A stretch of DNA of 33,399 bases from Bacteroidetes bacterium UBA2322. GTDB taxonomy: Bacteria > Bacteroidota > Bacteroidia > Chitinophagales > UBA2359. Position numbers and translations under genes: made by a program. Below are positions 16,373-24,121 of this stretch, piece by piece (position 1 is the first letter of the stretch; the number at the start of each line of letters is the position of its first letter). Below the pieces are notes generated by a model that saw only the letters and a list, made by a program, of their open reading frames with translations, made no database searches and was not told the DNA's origin. The stretch is from NCBI GenBank assembly GCA_002345145.1, contig DDVC01000160.1, positions 1 through 33,399 on the forward strand, in the 5' to 3' direction.

Positions 16373-17458
16373 ATGCACTCATTAAACATATCGGAGAGTT
16401 TGGTTAAAAACCCCTTGCAATGGAAACCTGTTCCCCATTCAATTATTAAAGATATTGAGCTGCGCAAGCGCTTACATGAAAAGGGGTATGCTGTAGTGCC
16501 GTTAGTAGATAGCGATACTATAGCTTCATTGCTGGCATTGTTTCATCAGCATCATCAGTTTAGTGGTAAAGCCGGCGGCATGTTTTATAGTGTGTATTCA
16601 GAAGATACGGGTTACCGCAAATTGGTACATGCAGCAATTGGAGCTATTTTGCAGCCCGTTTTAAATAATATATTAGATAACCATAAAATGGTTTTAAACT
16701 CTTTTATAGTAAAAGCTCCGGGACCCAAAAGCGAGTTCTATTTGCATCAAGACAGTACGGGTACTGATGAGTTTTTATACTCTACACTCAGTATATGGCT
16801 ACCTTTGCACGATATAGACGAAACAAATGGGGCAATGTGTGTAATACCCAAAAGTCATAAATTGTTTTCTCCTTACAGGGGCATTTCGTTTAAAGCGCCA
16901 TTTGAAAACGCTGTTCAAACTGCAAGACGTTTTTTACAACCTGTGTATCTCAAAGCAGGCGAAGCTATATTGTTTGATAACCGTATTTTGCACAATTCTA
17001 TGCAAAATAAAAGTAGTAAAGCAAGGGTAGTGGTTATGTCGGCATCTTTACCAATGAATGCACCCTTAATGGTATGTTATAAGAATGCCTTACAGCCCAA
17101 TGCCAAAATTGAGTTAATACAACAAAATGAGGATTACCTGTTTGAGAATACTAACTTTTTGAAAAACTGCCACCTGCGTCCCAATTATGGCGCTACCATT
17201 GGGTGGGTAGAGGATAATTACCCGATGTTGTCTGACGAGGAGTTATTGGCTTTGTTTGAGCGAAATGGTATTATACCTACTGATTTTTTTGACAGTAACA
17301 CGCAGCCCTATTGTAATATGATAGGCGAACCTGTAAGTAATACAGATAGCATCATGCAAGCAGCAGAGCAGTTGCCCGATTTTTCTATTGGGCAGCAGGA
17401 TAATGGTAAAACCACACTCATACGGAAAGTGGTTAATTGGCTTACCCGAAAAAATTGA
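16373..17458 (+). CDS. PhyH-family Fe(II)/2-oxoglutarate dioxygenase (copy 1)
   Basis: A 361-residue member of the phytanoyl-CoA dioxygenase (PhyH) superfamily. These are non-heme iron oxygenases that hydroxylate an unactivated C-H while decarboxylating 2-oxoglutarate. The double-stranded beta-helix core shows the metal triad H125-x-D127 (LHQDS) and H207 (ILHNS), with R218, 11 residues later, in the place that binds the 2-oxoglutarate carboxylate. SIWLPLHDID, NGAMCVIPKSH and LKAGEAILFDNR are typical supporting strands. After the core is an extension (about 240-310) shared with the other four copies in this cluster, with DYLFEN and GATIGW. The end is basic and hydrophobic (LIRKVVNWLTRKN), which may touch membrane. 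There is no signal peptide. It is first gene of a rightward three-gene unit; a small lipoprotein gene starts 5 bases after its stop. The substrate is unknown. Confidence 0.85.
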   Translation: MHSLNISESLVKNPLQWKPVPHSIIKDIELRKRLHEKGYAVVPLVDSDTIASLLALFHQHHQFSGKAGGMFYSVYSEDTGYRKLVHAAIGAILQPVLNNILDNHKMVLNSFIVKAPGPKSEFYLHQDSTGTDEFLYSTLSIWLPLHDIDETNGAMCVIPKSHKLFSPYRGISFKAPFENAVQTARRFLQPVYLKAGEAILFDNRILHNSMQNKSSKARVVVMSASLPMNAPLMVCYKNALQPNAKIELIQQNEDYLFENTNFLKNCHLRPNYGATIGWVEDNYPMLSDEELLALFERNGIIPTDFFDSNTQPYCNMIGEPVSNTDSIMQAAEQLPDFSIGQQDNGKTTLIRKVVNWLTRKN

Positions 17459-17462
17459 ACAG

Positions 17463-17903
17463 ATGAAAAGTTGTAAAGCAGTATGGGTCTTTTTTTTGCT
17501 TGGGTTAATGATTGCCTGCAATATAGAGCAGCCCGAAAACCAAACCATTTATTTACCTCCTCCACCTTCTGCAGAGCCGGAAATGGTTATTCATGATGGC
17601 GCTTTTTATATGGCAGGTAAGCATAAGGAAAAAGATATGCGCATGAAAGTAGTGGTGGAAAAAGGCAATGTAGAGGCAACCTATTATTATGTTGGCTTGC
17701 CCGAAGAATATACCATTAAGGGTAATATCAGCCATTTGCCCGATACCCCCCCGTTGCAGGTTTTAAGGGCAAACAGGGTAGTAGCAAAGGTAACATGGGT
17801 AACTAAACCAAATGGCGAAGCTACTTTGTTTATGACCCCTGCCGATAGCAATGAAGTAGATACTATTTACATTGCTCGTACAAACAACACAAATAGCTAT
17901 TAA
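17463..17903 (+). CDS. Small lipoprotein of unknown function between two PhyH genes
   Basis: Starting at ATG 17463 gives 146 residues. The N-terminus MKSCKAVWVFFLLGLMIAC is a lipoprotein signal with lipobox MIAC and the modified Cys at residue 19. A Pro-rich linker (YLPPPPSAEP) follows, then a compact beta-rich domain of about 100 residues (MRMKVVVEKGNVEATYYYVGLP, AKVTWVTKPNGEATLFMTP) that I do not recognise. The frame is open further upstream, inside the preceding gene, but only the 17463 start gives a lipoprotein signal. It sits 4 bases after copy 1 and 42 bases before copy 2, so co-transcription with both dioxygenases is likely. It probably resides in the periplasm or on the outer membrane. 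Confidence 0.75.
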   Translation: MKSCKAVWVFFLLGLMIACNIEQPENQTIYLPPPPSAEPEMVIHDGAFYMAGKHKEKDMRMKVVVEKGNVEATYYYVGLPEEYTIKGNISHLPDTPPLQVLRANRVVAKVTWVTKPNGEATLFMTPADSNEVDTIYIARTNNTNSY

Positions 17904-17945
17904 CCCAATAAGTAGGTGTATTTTTACGCCGCAAAAGCAAGTGTA

Positions 17946-18887
17946 ATGAACGGACTTTTTATTAATCCCGATTTGCAAAAGGAAATAGAAGAAAAAGGTT
18001 TTTTACCTCTTCCCTTTTTTACGGCAAATGAACTGGCAAAAGCAAATAAACTATACCAAGAACTGCACCCCGACGGCACACCGCCCCAAATGCGAAATGG
18101 CATACACATGACCTATTGGTGTTCAGATAGGGAATATAAGGTGTACATAAAAGAACAACTTTTGCAAATTGTAACTCCGGCAGCAAATCGTCTTTTTACC
18201 CATTTCAGGTGTGTAAACCCTGTGTTTATAGTTAAAATAGGCGATGTTAATACCACTTTTCCAATTCATCAAGATTGGAGTATTGTAGATGAAACCCAAT
18301 ATCAGGCTTATAATGTTTGGATACCTTTACATGATGTAAATGAACACAACGGAGGATTGTGGATGGTAAAAGGTAGCCATAAATTAGCCAACTATGTGCG
18401 GGGTGCCGGGGTTTTATTTCCCGATTTAAGCTCCATAGAGGAATATATTAAGCCAATTATTACACCTGTGCCTTTAAAAGCAGGAGATGCAGTATTTTTT
18501 TATCATAGAACTATACACGGCTCGCCCCCTAACTTAACCGCATCACCGCGTATAGCAGTTTCTTTTTCAGTTTTACCCAAAGAAGTGTCCTTGCAAATTT
18601 ACTTTCAGAAAAATGAGGAGAGCGAATTAGAAGCGTATGAGGTAGAGGATAATTTTATATATAATTATGAAAATGTAAGAGATGATACGCCAAATATACC
18701 ACCAATTGGAAACAGGGTAAAAGTTTTAAAGGGGCTTTCGGCGCAGGTAATTACACTTGAAGTGTTTATGAAAGCATACTATGGTCAAAATTGGGAAAGT
18801 AGAGAGAGCGGCGGAAAAGCGGGTAAGAATATTATTGCATTGATAAAAAAATGGCTAAACCTTAACTTGCTCGGTAATCCACAATAA
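17946..18887 (+). CDS. PhyH-family Fe(II)/2-oxoglutarate dioxygenase (copy 2)
   Basis: From ATG 17946 the protein has 313 residues; an upstream in-frame ATG at 17916 would add ten residues unlike the other copies. Metal triad H108-x-D110 (IHQDW) and H191 (TIHGSPPN), with R202 11 residues later as the likely 2-oxoglutarate ligand. Around it are the family strands IVDETQYQAYNVWIPLHD, NGGLWMVKGSHKL and LKAGDAVFFYHR. The GSPPNLT turn is shared with copies 4 and 5. The post-core extension contains EVEDNFIYNYEN. The C-terminal tail GKNIIALIKKWLNLNLLG is amphipathic with Lys. It is the last gene of the rightward unit. Its last 33 bases overlap the end of the convergent ABC ATPase gene. No signal peptide. 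Confidence 0.85.
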   Translation: MNGLFINPDLQKEIEEKGFLPLPFFTANELAKANKLYQELHPDGTPPQMRNGIHMTYWCSDREYKVYIKEQLLQIVTPAANRLFTHFRCVNPVFIVKIGDVNTTFPIHQDWSIVDETQYQAYNVWIPLHDVNEHNGGLWMVKGSHKLANYVRGAGVLFPDLSSIEEYIKPIITPVPLKAGDAVFFYHRTIHGSPPNLTASPRIAVSFSVLPKEVSLQIYFQKNEESELEAYEVEDNFIYNYENVRDDTPNIPPIGNRVKVLKGLSAQVITLEVFMKAYYGQNWESRESGGKAGKNIIALIKKWLNLNLLGNPQ

Positions 18888-20012
18888 TCTGGGACGAATA
18901 GGTACGTTTAAGCTACTCCATGGTTTATTTACTTCCCATTGGCTTAAGTGAATGCGAAACATACCTAATACAGGTGTTTCATAATACTTTTGGTGATTTT
19001 CTGCAACAACAACGTTGTAAGAAAAAAGCCCGTGGTTAAAAAAATTTGCCGGAAATAAACACGTAACTTTGTAAAGACCTGCTTCCATTTTAGCATCGGG
19101 TGCATATTTATCTTCATGAATAGCTTCCGAATCGCTTAAAATGCGGTTGCCGCTAACTTCATAGATATTTATCATAAAACTTAATGCATTGTGTTGTATT
19201 TTTTTCTCGCAATATAAAGAGAGGGTAAATGAATTATTTGTAAAAATTAGGTCAAATGCTCCAACCGGGTTTACCTTAAAATTGCTTAATACAAACCCAT
19301 CATACTCAAGGCGATCCGGAAAATTGTTATTGGCAACTATTTGACTAATATAGGTATCAATTACCTCAGTTGGTGTGCCTTGTGCCGTTATTACACCATG
19401 GCTAAGCAGCAAGCATCGGTTGCAAATAGTTTTTACCTCTTGCAAATTGTGGCTCACAAAAATGAGCGAAATGGAATTGCTGCTCAGTAGTTCGCCTATT
19501 TTTTTGTAGCATTTTTGGGTAAACGCCCAGTCGCCCACACTCAATACCTCGTCTATCAGCAAGATATTGGCACACAAAGAAACAGCTATGGAAAAAGCAA
19601 GCCGTAGGTACATGCCGCTGGAGTAGGTTTTAACCGGCTGTAAGATGGCTGGTTCCAATTCGCTAAATTCAATAATCTCATGGTATTTTAGCGCAATTTC
19701 TTTTTTGGTTAAGCCAAGCAGCGCTCCACTTAAATATATATTGTCCTTTCCCGATAAATCGGGGTGAAACCCTGCGCCTATTTCAATAATGGAAAACGGT
19801 TTTTCATAAAAAACAGCTTGTCCGGAGGTAGGGCTTATAATTTGGCTGAGAATTTTGAGCAAGGTTGTTTTACCCGAGCCGTTTTTACCAATTACCCCTA
19901 ATGCATCTCCTTTATGTAGCGTAAAGCTTACATTTTTGATGGCATACTGATTGGGAGCATAAGATTTGCTTAAATTATTGACCTCTAAAATGGTTAAACT
20001 GTTTTCGCTCAT
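18855..20012 (-). CDS. Wzt-like ABC transporter ATPase with C-terminal substrate-binding-like domain
   Basis: From ATG 20012 (MSENSLTILEV) the protein has 385 residues; the frame's earlier ATG at 20051 overlaps the preceding dioxygenase gene. The nucleotide-binding domain (about 1-235) has Walker A G42-KNGSGK-T49, signature YSSGM at 130-134, Walker B ILLIDE at 150-155 and H-loop His188. FHPDLSGKDNIYL and EVLSVGD are characteristic of the polysaccharide/teichoic acid exporter subfamily (Wzt/TagH/RfbE). Residues about 245-385 form a beta-rich C-terminal domain like the part of O-antigen Wzt that recognises the glycan end. It is last in the leftward unit. It should pair with the permease at 22878-23702, although three dioxygenase genes lie between them. 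Confidence 0.9.
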   Translation of the reverse strand: MSENSLTILEVNNLSKSYAPNQYAIKNVSFTLHKGDALGVIGKNGSGKTTLLKILSQIISPTSGQAVFYEKPFSIIEIGAGFHPDLSGKDNIYLSGALLGLTKKEIALKYHEIIEFSELEPAILQPVKTYSSGMYLRLAFSIAVSLCANILLIDEVLSVGDWAFTQKCYKKIGELLSSNSISLIFVSHNLQEVKTICNRCLLLSHGVITAQGTPTEVIDTYISQIVANNNFPDRLEYDGFVLSNFKVNPVGAFDLIFTNNSFTLSLYCEKKIQHNALSFMINIYEVSGNRILSDSEAIHEDKYAPDAKMEAGLYKVTCLFPANFFNHGLFSYNVVVAENHQKYYETPVLGMFRIHLSQWEVNKPWSSLNVPIRPRLLWITEQVKV

Positions 20013-20025
20013 TGGATACTTTAAT

Positions 20026-20973
20026 TTATATTGAATGTTTATTGCTCGCAAGCCTATTGGTTAAGGCTATTTTAGAACCATATACAAATAAAAAGCCAAT
20101 AATTCCTAAAAGTATAATAAATTTGAATGTTGGAGATAGGGCAAGTGTGTTAAACATATTTTTTTGGTAAAGGCTAATAAAGCGCTCTTTTGTTAAATGG
20201 GGCATAGAGTTAGCAATAGTTTTTATTTTATTTAACCTCTGTGGCGCTTCCTCCGGGTTATAGTTAAAAAAGAAATCAACGTTAGATTGGTAAATATCTA
20301 TATTGTTTTTGTTGCCAACACAGTAAATCATGGGTGTATTGTTTGGGATTACTCCAAAAGCAATGGCAATTCTTATGTTGTTAGATTGGTTGATAGGAGA
20401 GGAATGTACTAATCGATGGTCATAAATAAGCGCCTCACCTGCTTTTATATAAAGCGGTGTCATGTATTGTTCGGCTAAATCATAAAGACCGTCCATTATA
20501 GAGGGGATATTGTAGCCTCTGTATGTTTTAGCAAAATGAGTGTGACTTTTTTCCAGAATGTACATTCCTCCATTGTATGGTGATGTATCTACAAGCGGTA
20601 CCCACACATTAAAAGATCGGGCTTTGGTTTCATCTACCAATGTCCAGTCTTGATGTGGCAATAGTATTCCTTTTTGTCCGGGTGTTTTAACAATATAACT
20701 GCCGCCGAGCGCAGTGCAGTTAATGAAATTGTTATTTATGTGTGGGGTAAATGTGTTAGCTATTATAGAGCTTATTTCCTTTCTTATATGTAGGTTTGCA
20801 TTGTGTGAAGTAGCATATAAGCCTTCGGGAGTATGTGCGTGGTATTTTTTATAAGTATATGTGAGGTGTTCAATTTCTGATTGATTTAAGAAGGGAATAA
20901 TGATGTAACCATTATTTATAAGCTGTTGATTATCAGCTAAATTTTTTAAATAATGCTCTTCTATGGTGCGCAT
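20026..20973 (-). CDS. PhyH-family Fe(II)/2-oxoglutarate dioxygenase with C-terminal membrane helix (copy 3)
   Basis: A 315-residue PhyH-type oxygenase. Metal triad H107-x-D109 (PHQDW) and H190 (LVHSSP), with R201 11 residues after the distal His. Supporting strands: VDETKARSFNVWVPLVD, NGGMYILEKSH and IKAGEALIYDHR. The post-core extension (VDFFFNYN, then PHLTKERFISLY) matches that of its neighbours. Unlike the others it ends with an evident transmembrane segment (about residues 283-300, FKFIILLGIIGFLFVYG) followed by a short basic tail, so it is probably anchored in the inner membrane with the catalytic domain in the cytosol. The ATPase gene starts 13 bases after its stop; copy 4 ends 40 bases upstream of its start. 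Confidence 0.85.
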   Translation of the reverse strand: MRTIEEHYLKNLADNQQLINNGYIIIPFLNQSEIEHLTYTYKKYHAHTPEGLYATSHNANLHIRKEISSIIANTFTPHINNNFINCTALGGSYIVKTPGQKGILLPHQDWTLVDETKARSFNVWVPLVDTSPYNGGMYILEKSHTHFAKTYRGYNIPSIMDGLYDLAEQYMTPLYIKAGEALIYDHRLVHSSPINQSNNIRIAIAFGVIPNNTPMIYCVGNKNNIDIYQSNVDFFFNYNPEEAPQRLNKIKTIANSMPHLTKERFISLYQKNMFNTLALSPTFKFIILLGIIGFLFVYGSKIALTNRLASNKHSI

Positions 20974-21013
20974 AAAGCAAATGGCAATTGAGGTGTTTTT
21001 AGTGAATATGTGT

Positions 21014-21943
21014 TTATTTTTTGTATAATGAGATTATTTTCTTCCACCATGATTTTTGGGTAGGGGCACATGCAGGGGGGACATTACTTGAATAGCCGGC
21101 CGCCTCTTTAGTGGCAATAATACTACTTTTTAACTGCTCATTGGTAAGAGTAGGCGTATTATACGATTTATACCCAATGCTTTTTCCTGTTTTAGGTCTA
21201 TCAAAAATATCTTGGTGGAAGTTATCAAATTGGAGTAAAAAATCGGGTTCTTGTTCAAAAACCTCAATTTGAGCTTGGGGTGCATTGGGGTCTTTAAAGT
21301 AAAACAAGAGTTGTGCATTTTTACTTATGACACCGGCGGTAATAGCAATACGTATTTTATCGGTTAGGTTTGGCGGCGAGTAGTGAATTAAGCTATGGTT
21401 TATTATAATAGCTGTACCTGCGGGCACGTTTATAGGTACTAGTTCTTTAAGTACTAGGTCTTCTTTACCTGTAAAAAAGAAAGGGAGTGTAGGAGCGCGT
21501 AGGGTTTCAGCTATAAGATGGCTACCGGGCAATACAAACAAAGTGCCATTTTGTTCGTTTGTATCAATAAGTGGCACCCAAACATTTATAGCATAGTATT
21601 TTTGTTCATCTACTATTGTCCAGTCTTGATGCATCATTAACTTACTACAATTGCCGGGAGTTTTATACAAAAAAGCTCCACCAATGGGGGCATATTCCAT
21701 AAAGTATCTTTCAAAATGGATACTAAATAGCTCGGTTATTTTCGTGCTTATATTTTTTTTGTATTCGTAATTTGATGAGTATGAGCTGGAAGCAAATACA
21801 TTGTGTGGTATATCTGCATGTATTTGGTGGAAAAAGTTGGTTAATATTGATGTTTCATCGTTATTTAAAAATGGAACTACCACAAAACCCTGTTTATCAA
21901 AAAGAGCTTGCAAGTTAGGATTTTTAAAGATTGGTTCGGGCAT
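21014..21943 (-). CDS. PhyH-family Fe(II)/2-oxoglutarate dioxygenase (copy 4)
   Basis: A 309-residue PhyH-type oxygenase. Metal triad H105-x-D107 (MHQDW) and H187 (LIHYSPPN), with R198 11 residues on. Family strands include VDEQKYYAINVWVPLID, NGTLFVLPGSH and VPAGTAIIINHS. The extension EVFEQEPDFLLQFDNF...GKSIG closely matches copy 5, suggesting that 4 and 5 are the most recent tandem pair. The tail SWWKKIISLYKK is strongly basic and aromatic, so peripheral membrane binding is plausible. Its first 20 bases overlap the end of copy 5, implying coupled translation. No signal peptide. The substrate is unknown. Confidence 0.85.
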   Translation of the reverse strand: MPEPIFKNPNLQALFDKQGFVVVPFLNNDETSILTNFFHQIHADIPHNVFASSSYSSNYEYKKNISTKITELFSIHFERYFMEYAPIGGAFLYKTPGNCSKLMMHQDWTIVDEQKYYAINVWVPLIDTNEQNGTLFVLPGSHLIAETLRAPTLPFFFTGKEDLVLKELVPINVPAGTAIIINHSLIHYSPPNLTDKIRIAITAGVISKNAQLLFYFKDPNAPQAQIEVFEQEPDFLLQFDNFHQDIFDRPKTGKSIGYKSYNTPTLTNEQLKSSIIATKEAAGYSSNVPPACAPTQKSWWKKIISLYKK

Positions 21944-22838
21944 AGCTAAAAATTTTCTTTAGTAGATGCGCTATCGGTTTTGTAGTAGTGTATGTTTTAC
22001 GTAACTGATCGGCAGTAAGCAGTGGAAACTGGTAGGGAACTTTACCTATGCTTTTACCCATTTTGGGCTTTTCCATTATATCATTCCCGAATTGTTCAAA
22101 GTTGGTAAAAAAATCGTCCGGTTGTTCAAAAAGTTCAACAAAATTGCCAAAATTGTATTTATCCCAATAAGCAGTAATAAAACGAGCATCTTTATGGGTG
22201 AGGTAGATATTGGTAACAACTCTATCTGTGTTAGTGATATTTGGGGGAGAAAAATGGATAATACTGGGGTCAAAGGCTATGGCTTGTCCTGCCTTTAAAT
22301 ATATTGGGTGTGCGTACTTTTTTATTAGACTTTGAACCTCCCCGTCTTGGTAAATACTTGGAATAGTTGCGCCCCTTAAAGTGGGTATTAAACGGTTGCT
22401 TTTGGGTAGAACGAACAACGTGCCGTTATGTTTGGTTAAATTGCAAAGAGGACACCAAACATTAATGCCACACCATTTTGATTCATCTACTAAAGTCATG
22501 TCCTGATGAATCCCCATTTCACTTTCATTGCCCGGTTTTTTTACTATAAAACTGCCGCATACTGTTTTGGTATTTACGAAAGTATCACCTATAATATGTT
22601 CGGCTGTTTTTCTTATTTCAGTATCAACAGTATTGCGATAATTTGTGTCTTTTGAAAAGGTACTGGGAAAAAAGCCTATTTCATTGCTGGGAGATAATTT
22701 ATAGTATAATTCATATAAGGTATTAATTTGGGCAGGATTGTAAAAAGGTATTATGACAAATCCATTTTTCTCAAAATCAGATTGGTGCGATGTATTTCGA
22801 AAGAAAAGGGGGTGGTGGGTTGGAAAACGTTGATTCAT
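21924..22838 (-). CDS. PhyH-family Fe(II)/2-oxoglutarate dioxygenase (copy 5)
   Basis: A 304-residue PhyH-type oxygenase. Metal triad H111-x-D113 (IHQDM) and H195 (IIHFSPPN), with R206 11 residues later. Other family features are VDESKWCGINVWCPL, NGTLFVLPKSN and LKAGQAIAFDPS. It differs from the others by having Asn rather than His in the 'KSN' position and Met after the HQD. The extension ELFEQPDDFFTNFEQF...GKSIG parallels copy 4. The tail AHLLKKIFSYARTNL is basic and hydrophobic. It follows the permease gene by 39 bases and overlaps copy 4 by 20 bases, placing it firmly in the leftward export operon. Confidence 0.85.
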   Translation of the reverse strand: MNQRFPTHHPLFFRNTSHQSDFEKNGFVIIPFYNPAQINTLYELYYKLSPSNEIGFFPSTFSKDTNYRNTVDTEIRKTAEHIIGDTFVNTKTVCGSFIVKKPGNESEMGIHQDMTLVDESKWCGINVWCPLCNLTKHNGTLFVLPKSNRLIPTLRGATIPSIYQDGEVQSLIKKYAHPIYLKAGQAIAFDPSIIHFSPPNITNTDRVVTNIYLTHKDARFITAYWDKYNFGNFVELFEQPDDFFTNFEQFGNDIMEKPKMGKSIGKVPYQFPLLTADQLRKTYTTTKPIAHLLKKIFSYARTNL

Positions 22839-22877
22839 TTAAATGAATTTTATGTAATGCATGTATTGGTCATCTGG

Positions 22878-23702
22878 TTACATTGTATCCACTATTGCGG
22901 ATTCTCTTTTGCAAAAGTAATACAAACCCGATACAAACAACAACACAATGAACATAAAGGAGAAAAGGTAATAAACAGAAGGAGGAGGATCGTTGAATAA
23001 TGCCCAGCGGAAACCGGCTAAAATGCCCGATAGTGGGTTGCCATATAGTAACCACTTAAATCCATCGGGCAAGATAGACACGGGGTAAAATACGGGGGTT
23101 AACCACATTCCCATATTCAAAACAAGCGGTATGATATGTAATAAATCTCGCTTATAGGCGCTTATAACACAAAGCCACAAACCAATGCCCAATCCTGCCG
23201 CTATGGTTAGCAAAACAAAAACGGGCAGCAGCAAAATGGGCAAACCCACCGGTATTTTAAAATAAACAATAGTTAGCCCCAACATAAACAAAGCCGCCGT
23301 AAATTCCCAAAAAACCAATAACCCTTTGGAAAGCGGTATAATAAGCTTAGGGAAGTAGATTTTTTTTACCAACTCAGCCGATTTGAGCAGGGCAGCGCTG
23401 CTTTCTTGTACAAGTGCAGTAAAAAGTTGCCAGCAGATAATGCCGCTAAAGGCAAACAGTACATAGGGTATATTGCCGGTAGTGATGTTTAAAATATGCC
23501 CAAAGAAAAGTGTATAAATAACAAGTTGTATTAATGGCTGGGCAAATACCCACATAAGACCCAGCAGGGTTTGGGCATATTTTACTTTTACATCGCGGTA
23601 GGTAAGGGCGGTTATCAATGCCTTGTAAGCGTAGGTATCGAGCAGATACCGGGTAAAAGGTTTGGGCTTGGAGTTGATGATTAGAACAGGGGAAGAGGGC
23701 AT
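22878..23702 (-). CDS. Wzm-like ABC-2 polysaccharide export permease
   Basis: A 274-residue ABC-2 type permease. The N-terminal cytosolic segment with LTYRDVKVKYAQTLLGLMW is the amphipathic gate helix typical of O-antigen/teichoic acid exporters. Six hydrophobic segments follow, with the usual GMWLTPVFYP and YGNPLSGILAGFRWALF features before the last helix. It is the first gene of the leftward operon (permease, PhyH copies 5, 4, 3, ATPase) and should form the transporter with the Wzt-like ATPase at 18855-20012. A -7 box at 23755-23762 lies 52 bases upstream. The start ATG at 23702 precedes a short polar N-terminus of normal length. Confidence 0.9.
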   Translation of the reverse strand: MPSSPVLIINSKPKPFTRYLLDTYAYKALITALTYRDVKVKYAQTLLGLMWVFAQPLIQLVIYTLFFGHILNITTGNIPYVLFAFSGIICWQLFTALVQESSAALLKSAELVKKIYFPKLIIPLSKGLLVFWEFTAALFMLGLTIVYFKIPVGLPILLLPVFVLLTIAAGLGIGLWLCVISAYKRDLLHIIPLVLNMGMWLTPVFYPVSILPDGFKWLLYGNPLSGILAGFRWALFNDPPPSVYYLFSFMFIVLLFVSGLYYFCKRESAIVDTM

Positions 23703-23754
23703 TTCTTGTGTGGCGGTTTCGGGGGTACAATTAGTCTTAAAGGTATAACACCTG

Positions 23755-23762
23755 CAAAAGTA
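23755..23762 (-). promoter_or_regulatory. -7 box for the leftward exporter/PhyH operon
   Basis: The minus strand reads TACTTTTG, a full match to TAnnTTTG, 52 bases before the permease start. No clear -33 partner. Confidence 0.45.
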
Positions 23763-23832
23763 ATGCTAAAATAGGATACATGACATGATATTTGTAGCTC
23801 ATTTAGATATTGTGGGCGCACTAAATATAAAT

Positions 23833-23880
23833 AAATTTCTGCAAAATTTCTGTAAAATTTCTGTAAAATTTTCTGAAATT
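23833..23880. repeat. 11-bp tandem repeat AAATTTCTGTA
   Basis: Units at 23833-23843 (AAATTTCTGCA), 23844-23854 and 23855-23865 (AAATTTCTGTA, identical), then 23866-23876 in altered form, trailing into AATTTCAAG. The period is about one helical turn, so A/T tracts are in phase. Another exact copy is at 24147-24157, 22 bases before the start of the SprB-repeat gene. Confidence 0.6.
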
Positions 23881-24121
23881 TCAAGAAAATGATTGTCTGA
23901 ATAAAAAAATTATTGTCCGATTATGGGCAAAATAAATTAGATTAATAATTAAGTAGAAAAAAATAAAATCTGATTAGCCTTTATGAATAAGGGTTTTAGT
24001 TTTTGTTGTTTATTTGTTTAATTGGTTTTGTTTGTTTTTCAGAAAATCTAAAAATGGTTAATTAAATGCAATAGTAAACATATTTTGAAAAAATGGCGAT
24101 TCAAGGTGGTGAAAATTTTAC

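Noticed and set aside
16373..22838. Assigning the dioxygenases to phytanoyl-CoA breakdown
   Set aside because: The family name reflects a mammalian enzyme; context shows an envelope exporter and no fatty-acid or CoA genes, so the substrate must be left open.
23681..23884. Minus-strand frame of 67 codons upstream of the permease
   Set aside because: Its N-terminus is produced by translating the 11-bp repeat and it overlaps the permease start; not a credible gene.
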